From contig JANQGN010000688.1 in assembly GCA_028277295.1 (NCBI GenBank), positions 1 to 22,923 on the forward strand: a stretch of DNA of 22,923 bases, in the 5' to 3' direction. Position numbers and translations under genes: made by a program. A model generated the notes under the pieces. That model was given only the letters and a program-made list of their open reading frames with translations. It did not search any database and was not told the DNA's origin. Shown piece by piece: positions 21,501-22,923 of the stretch (position 1 is the first letter of the stretch; each line of letters opens with the position of its first letter). Source of the stretch: Rhodospira sp. (GTDB taxonomy: Bacteria; Pseudomonadota; Alphaproteobacteria; Rhodospirillales; Rhodospirillaceae).

Positions 21501-22641
21501 CATCAGTGGGGTGACCAACGATGGCGAGAACCTGCTGGTGGGCTTCGAGGACCTGAAGGGCCTGGGCGATCACGACTTCAATGACCTGGTGTTCAAGGTC
21601 AACGTGGGCGCCGAGAACGCCCGTCAGCTTGTCCCCACGGCGGTCGCCCCGGGGATCGAGGTCACCGATGTCGATAGCGATGTCTTGACTGGCGCCGAGG
21701 CCCGCCTCTCGGATGGTTTCATGCCGGGCGACGAACTGCACCTGCATGGCCTGGACATCGACGACGACGGCCTTATTGCCGGCACCACCATCAAGGTGGA
21801 GATGGTCACCGACGATCAGGGAAGCACCATCCGCTTCACCGGCGACGCGGACCAGGAGACCTACACCGACATCCTCAGCCGGGTGAAGCTGCAGAACAGC
21901 GGTGACGACCCGGCCTTGGGTGACCGATACATTGACTTCTCGGTCAGCGACGGCGAGGCAACCGGCACGTCGCGCGCCACGGTGCGGGTCACCGACGATC
22001 CGGACGCCAAGGATATCGTCCTCGGCGAGGACGGCGTCGACCCGTTGGCGCAGGACGATGCCGACGGTGGTGGCGCGGACGACGATGATCCCGAGGCGGT
22101 GACCGACGGCGTGGATGGCGCCACCGCGGCGGGCGAACAAGAACAAGACGGCGACGACGAGGACGACCGCGACGACGAGGACGATCGCGACGACGAGGAC
22201 GATCGCGACGACGAGGACGATCGCGACGACGAGGACGACCGCGACGATGAGGACGACCGCGACGACGAGGACGATCGCGACGACGACGATCGCGACGACG
22301 ACGATCGCGACGACGAGGACGACCGCGACGACGACGATCGCGACGATGACGATGAGGACGACCGCGACGATGAGGACGACGACGCGGGCGAGGTTGACCT
22401 CTTCATGCTGGAAGAACGGGAGACCTCGGACGACGGAAGCTGGGTTGACATCGCCGAGACGGGCGGCGGCGGTGATGGCGGCGGCGCGCCGTCCCTCGAC
22501 ACCCTGGATGACGACGACGCCGGGCCCGATGATGGCGGAGACGACAGGGGTGGCGCGGATGACGATCCCCCGGCCGGGTCCGGTGACTCCGGCGGCTCGG
22601 ATGACGACACCTTCGGATCCGACTCAGTCATGGCGATGTAG
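18535..22641 (+). CDS. Large acidic RTX/DUF4114 surface protein, probable T1SS substrate
   Basis: This 1368-residue protein has no Sec signal and ends in a glycine/aspartate-rich tail, as expected of a type I secretion substrate. From the N-terminus it has an acidic unordered region (1-179) and 29 pentapeptides of GG[G/D][D/E]T type (180-324). Glycine-rich beta-roll-like repeats with GDGDD (about 400-500) follow. RTX nonapeptides occupy 503-548 (GGAGDDTLSGGDSDDTLLGG). A VCBS/cadherin-like domain spans about 650-750. A DUF4114-like region contains LGFFLVGNGHNKN (about 872) and GFEDLKGLGDHDFNDLVF (1003-1020). A second cadherin-like segment lies at about 1043-1165, and a DDEDDR tract at 1207-1283. 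It probably binds calcium outside the cell and acts as an adhesin or matrix protein. GAGGG sits seven bases before ATG. The RTX block is central rather than C-terminal, which is unusual. Confidence 0.9.
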   Translation: MVDDLKPTVSDERQILDDLTSLSDGRAPTDDDAETQEALSNPLDGDDARANENIHQGTDRTVDRPDQPVVQDGQAHAGQPAMPPLSPRIADSDADRPVTPMSLDPALSTVPSLGADDSGGLAVTGLDLAGLSSQDVSLGAGALRPAATPVADLDTEPAPDVMDNDAPGSGDTGTNGSETDGGDTGGGETGGDETGGGDTGGDETGGGDTGSDETGGDETGGGETGGDETGGDETGGGDTNGDETGGGDTGGGETVSDETGGGNTGGGETVSDETGGGEAGGGETGSDETGGDDTGGGETVSDETGGDDTGGGDTGGDETGGDDTLPPVTEPEPDVHFIVDNNATWRPTFEGDNTFGIENSGTYQEWGATITADADASGDGRTSIGVDTWNKAKSVLADSDEAANLTVDNFVHAEVRLGDGGDSTVTITDAKRGVVETGDGDDVVTIDAKTNNAGWDNTFRVNTGDGDDTAVITGDKGHTQVVADMGEGNDAVSIGGQTRSAQVDGGAGDDTLSGGDSDDTLLGGAGNDVLDGGAGVDQVDAGAGDDEGHYRLADRPEDGLNTYDGGEGHDTLRIEVDDASLTDRSVLSELRALREAIRTPEDGDGVVTSETLGLTASNWEDVSIKDVRGNDVDLDSDGVSLAAQNASGAEDTAIPLNISMVLADTDGSETASITIANVPEGARLSAGTANADGTWTLNTQDLEGLTVTPGTDSNTDFELQVSVTATELSGHTTEATTAVPVSVTAVNDGPVISGLADMIRVTNVKDLSYRHEFSTDSAFPDLTENRRLDPQKVNGVDPDNLTLIHDHDVSVTFVSEGAGYHNTLGWYVVEEDGTLSNPQIVYGDATDKVIAEQGSETVTLTPPDGGFEGKTLGFFLVGNGHNKNKKTDFWDDASANQNGQLAFVEDSPLGDDATLVREDDGSLAWVKAGADGAEERAPATMATTGSTTPTLVFVGDDGSVSEVAAQGGIYHSAAVGDTQGLNPDNEQHAISGVTNDGENLLVGFEDLKGLGDHDFNDLVFKVNVGAENARQLVPTAVAPGIEVTDVDSDVLTGAEARLSDGFMPGDELHLHGLDIDDDGLIAGTTIKVEMVTDDQGSTIRFTGDADQETYTDILSRVKLQNSGDDPALGDRYIDFSVSDGEATGTSRATVRVTDDPDAKDIVLGEDGVDPLAQDDADGGGADDDDPEAVTDGVDGATAAGEQEQDGDDEDDRDDEDDRDDEDDRDDEDDRDDEDDRDDEDDRDDEDDRDDDDRDDDDRDDEDDRDDDDRDDDDEDDRDDEDDDAGEVDLFMLEERETSDDGSWVDIAETGGGGDGGGAPSLDTLDDDDAGPDDGGDDRGGADDDPPAGSGDSGGSDDDTFGSDSVMAM
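19072..19506 (+). repeat. 15-bp tandem repeat array, 29 units
   Basis: Units of the type GGCGGCGATGAGACT encode GG[G/D][D/E]T pentapeptides (variants GSDET, VSDET, NGDET, GGGNT, GGGEA). A 30-bp higher-order unit containing GAGACCGTAAGCGACGAAACC-like sequence occurs three times in the right half, which shows block duplication. The unit length preserves the frame, so the array can change length without inactivating the gene. Confidence 0.93.
22153..22383 (+). repeat. 18-bp tandem repeat coding DDEDDR
   Basis: Seven successive copies of GACGACGAGGACGAYCGC are followed by shortened GACGACGACGATCGC units and mixed ones, encoding DDEDDR and DDDDR. The tract is about 77 residues of almost pure Asp, Glu and Arg. 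It is purine-rich on the coding strand and prone to slippage in multiples of three. Confidence 0.92.
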
Positions 22642-22923
22642 GGCGAACGTCGAAACGCGGGCGCGGCTATCCTGACTGCCGACCGTCAAGACAGGACACC
22701 AGAGCGGGATGGGCCAGACCGGATACGCTCACCAGCGCTCCGAACCCGGATGACAGATCCGTCAGGGTGCTCGTCTCCGTTGGAGATCCTTCGCGTCCCG
22801 CGGACGCTCAAGATGAGGACTTTCACTTTTTAAGGGCTTCATCCTGAGGAAGCGAAGCGACCGAAGGATCTCCATCGATGGTCCTGACCCTCTCGGATCG
22901 TGACTCATGAACGATCGTCCATC
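22642..22923. other. Non-coding tail of the window
   Basis: I see no gene. Besides the inverted repeat at 22782-22873 there is a small hairpin, GATCGT (22896-22901) with ACGATC (22911-22916). An ATG at 22908 opens a frame that runs off the window but has no ribosome site. Confidence 0.5.
22782..22873. repeat. Imperfect inverted intergenic repeat at the 3' end
   Basis: Left arm 22782-22819 begins GGAGATCCTTCG and ends CTCAAGATGAG. Right arm 22839-22873 begins TCATCCTGAGG and ends CGAAGGATCTCC. The outer 12 bases pair perfectly, and the inner 10 bases pair with one mismatch. Sequences of the 'CATCCTGAGG...CGAAGGATCTCC' kind recur between genes in many alphaproteobacteria. It lies 140 bases after the large gene's stop and could end or stabilise its transcript, but a standard T-tract terminator is not present. 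Confidence 0.75.

Overview
The window is a high-GC, coding-dense segment with every convincing gene on the + strand. It reads as an alphaproteobacterium. The pilus genes are of the Cpa (Caulobacter-type) kind, including a CpaD lipoprotein. The right end carries an inverted repeat of the 'tcatcctgagg...gaaggatctcc' type that is common between genes in alphaproteobacteria. Rhodospirillales-like is my best guess; the genus cannot be read from this sequence.

Layout. 1-790 is gene-poor and lower in GC. It holds a possible tail of an upstream gene, an inverted copy of a dispersed repeat, a perfect 13-bp palindrome and a CRP/FNR-like site that probably forms part of the pilin promoter. 791-11666 is a Flp/Tad pilus locus in the order flp, cpaA, cpaB, cpaC, cpaD, cpaE, cpaF, tadB, tadC. 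A strong intrinsic terminator sits between flp and cpaA. A 563-bp gap between cpaE and cpaF contains two more copies of the dispersed repeat. A 236-bp gap between tadB and tadC contains a long palindromic hairpin. The minor pilin genes (tadE/F/G) and tadD are not in the window.

11838-22641 is a type I secretion (T1SS) locus. It has two ABC exporter half-transporter genes overlapping by ATGA, an HlyD-type membrane fusion protein, a small acidic protein of unknown function starting at TTG, and a 1368-residue acidic secreted protein. That protein carries 29 pentapeptide repeats, RTX-type repeats, cadherin/VCBS-like segments, a DUF4114-like domain and a DDEDDR repeat tail. No outer-membrane TolC-like gene is present, so that part must be encoded elsewhere. 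22642-22923 holds only an intergenic inverted repeat.

How it works together. Flp pilin is processed by CpaA, assembled by CpaF with TadB/TadC, positioned by CpaE and exported through CpaC with CpaD/CpaB. The downstream system probably exports one large calcium-binding surface protein. Both are typical attachment or biofilm functions, so the window is plausibly a surface-adhesion island. The least ordinary part is the export pair: two dissimilar ABC subunits, both with degenerate signature motifs, only one with an N-terminal C39-like domain and the other with a long proline-rich tail.
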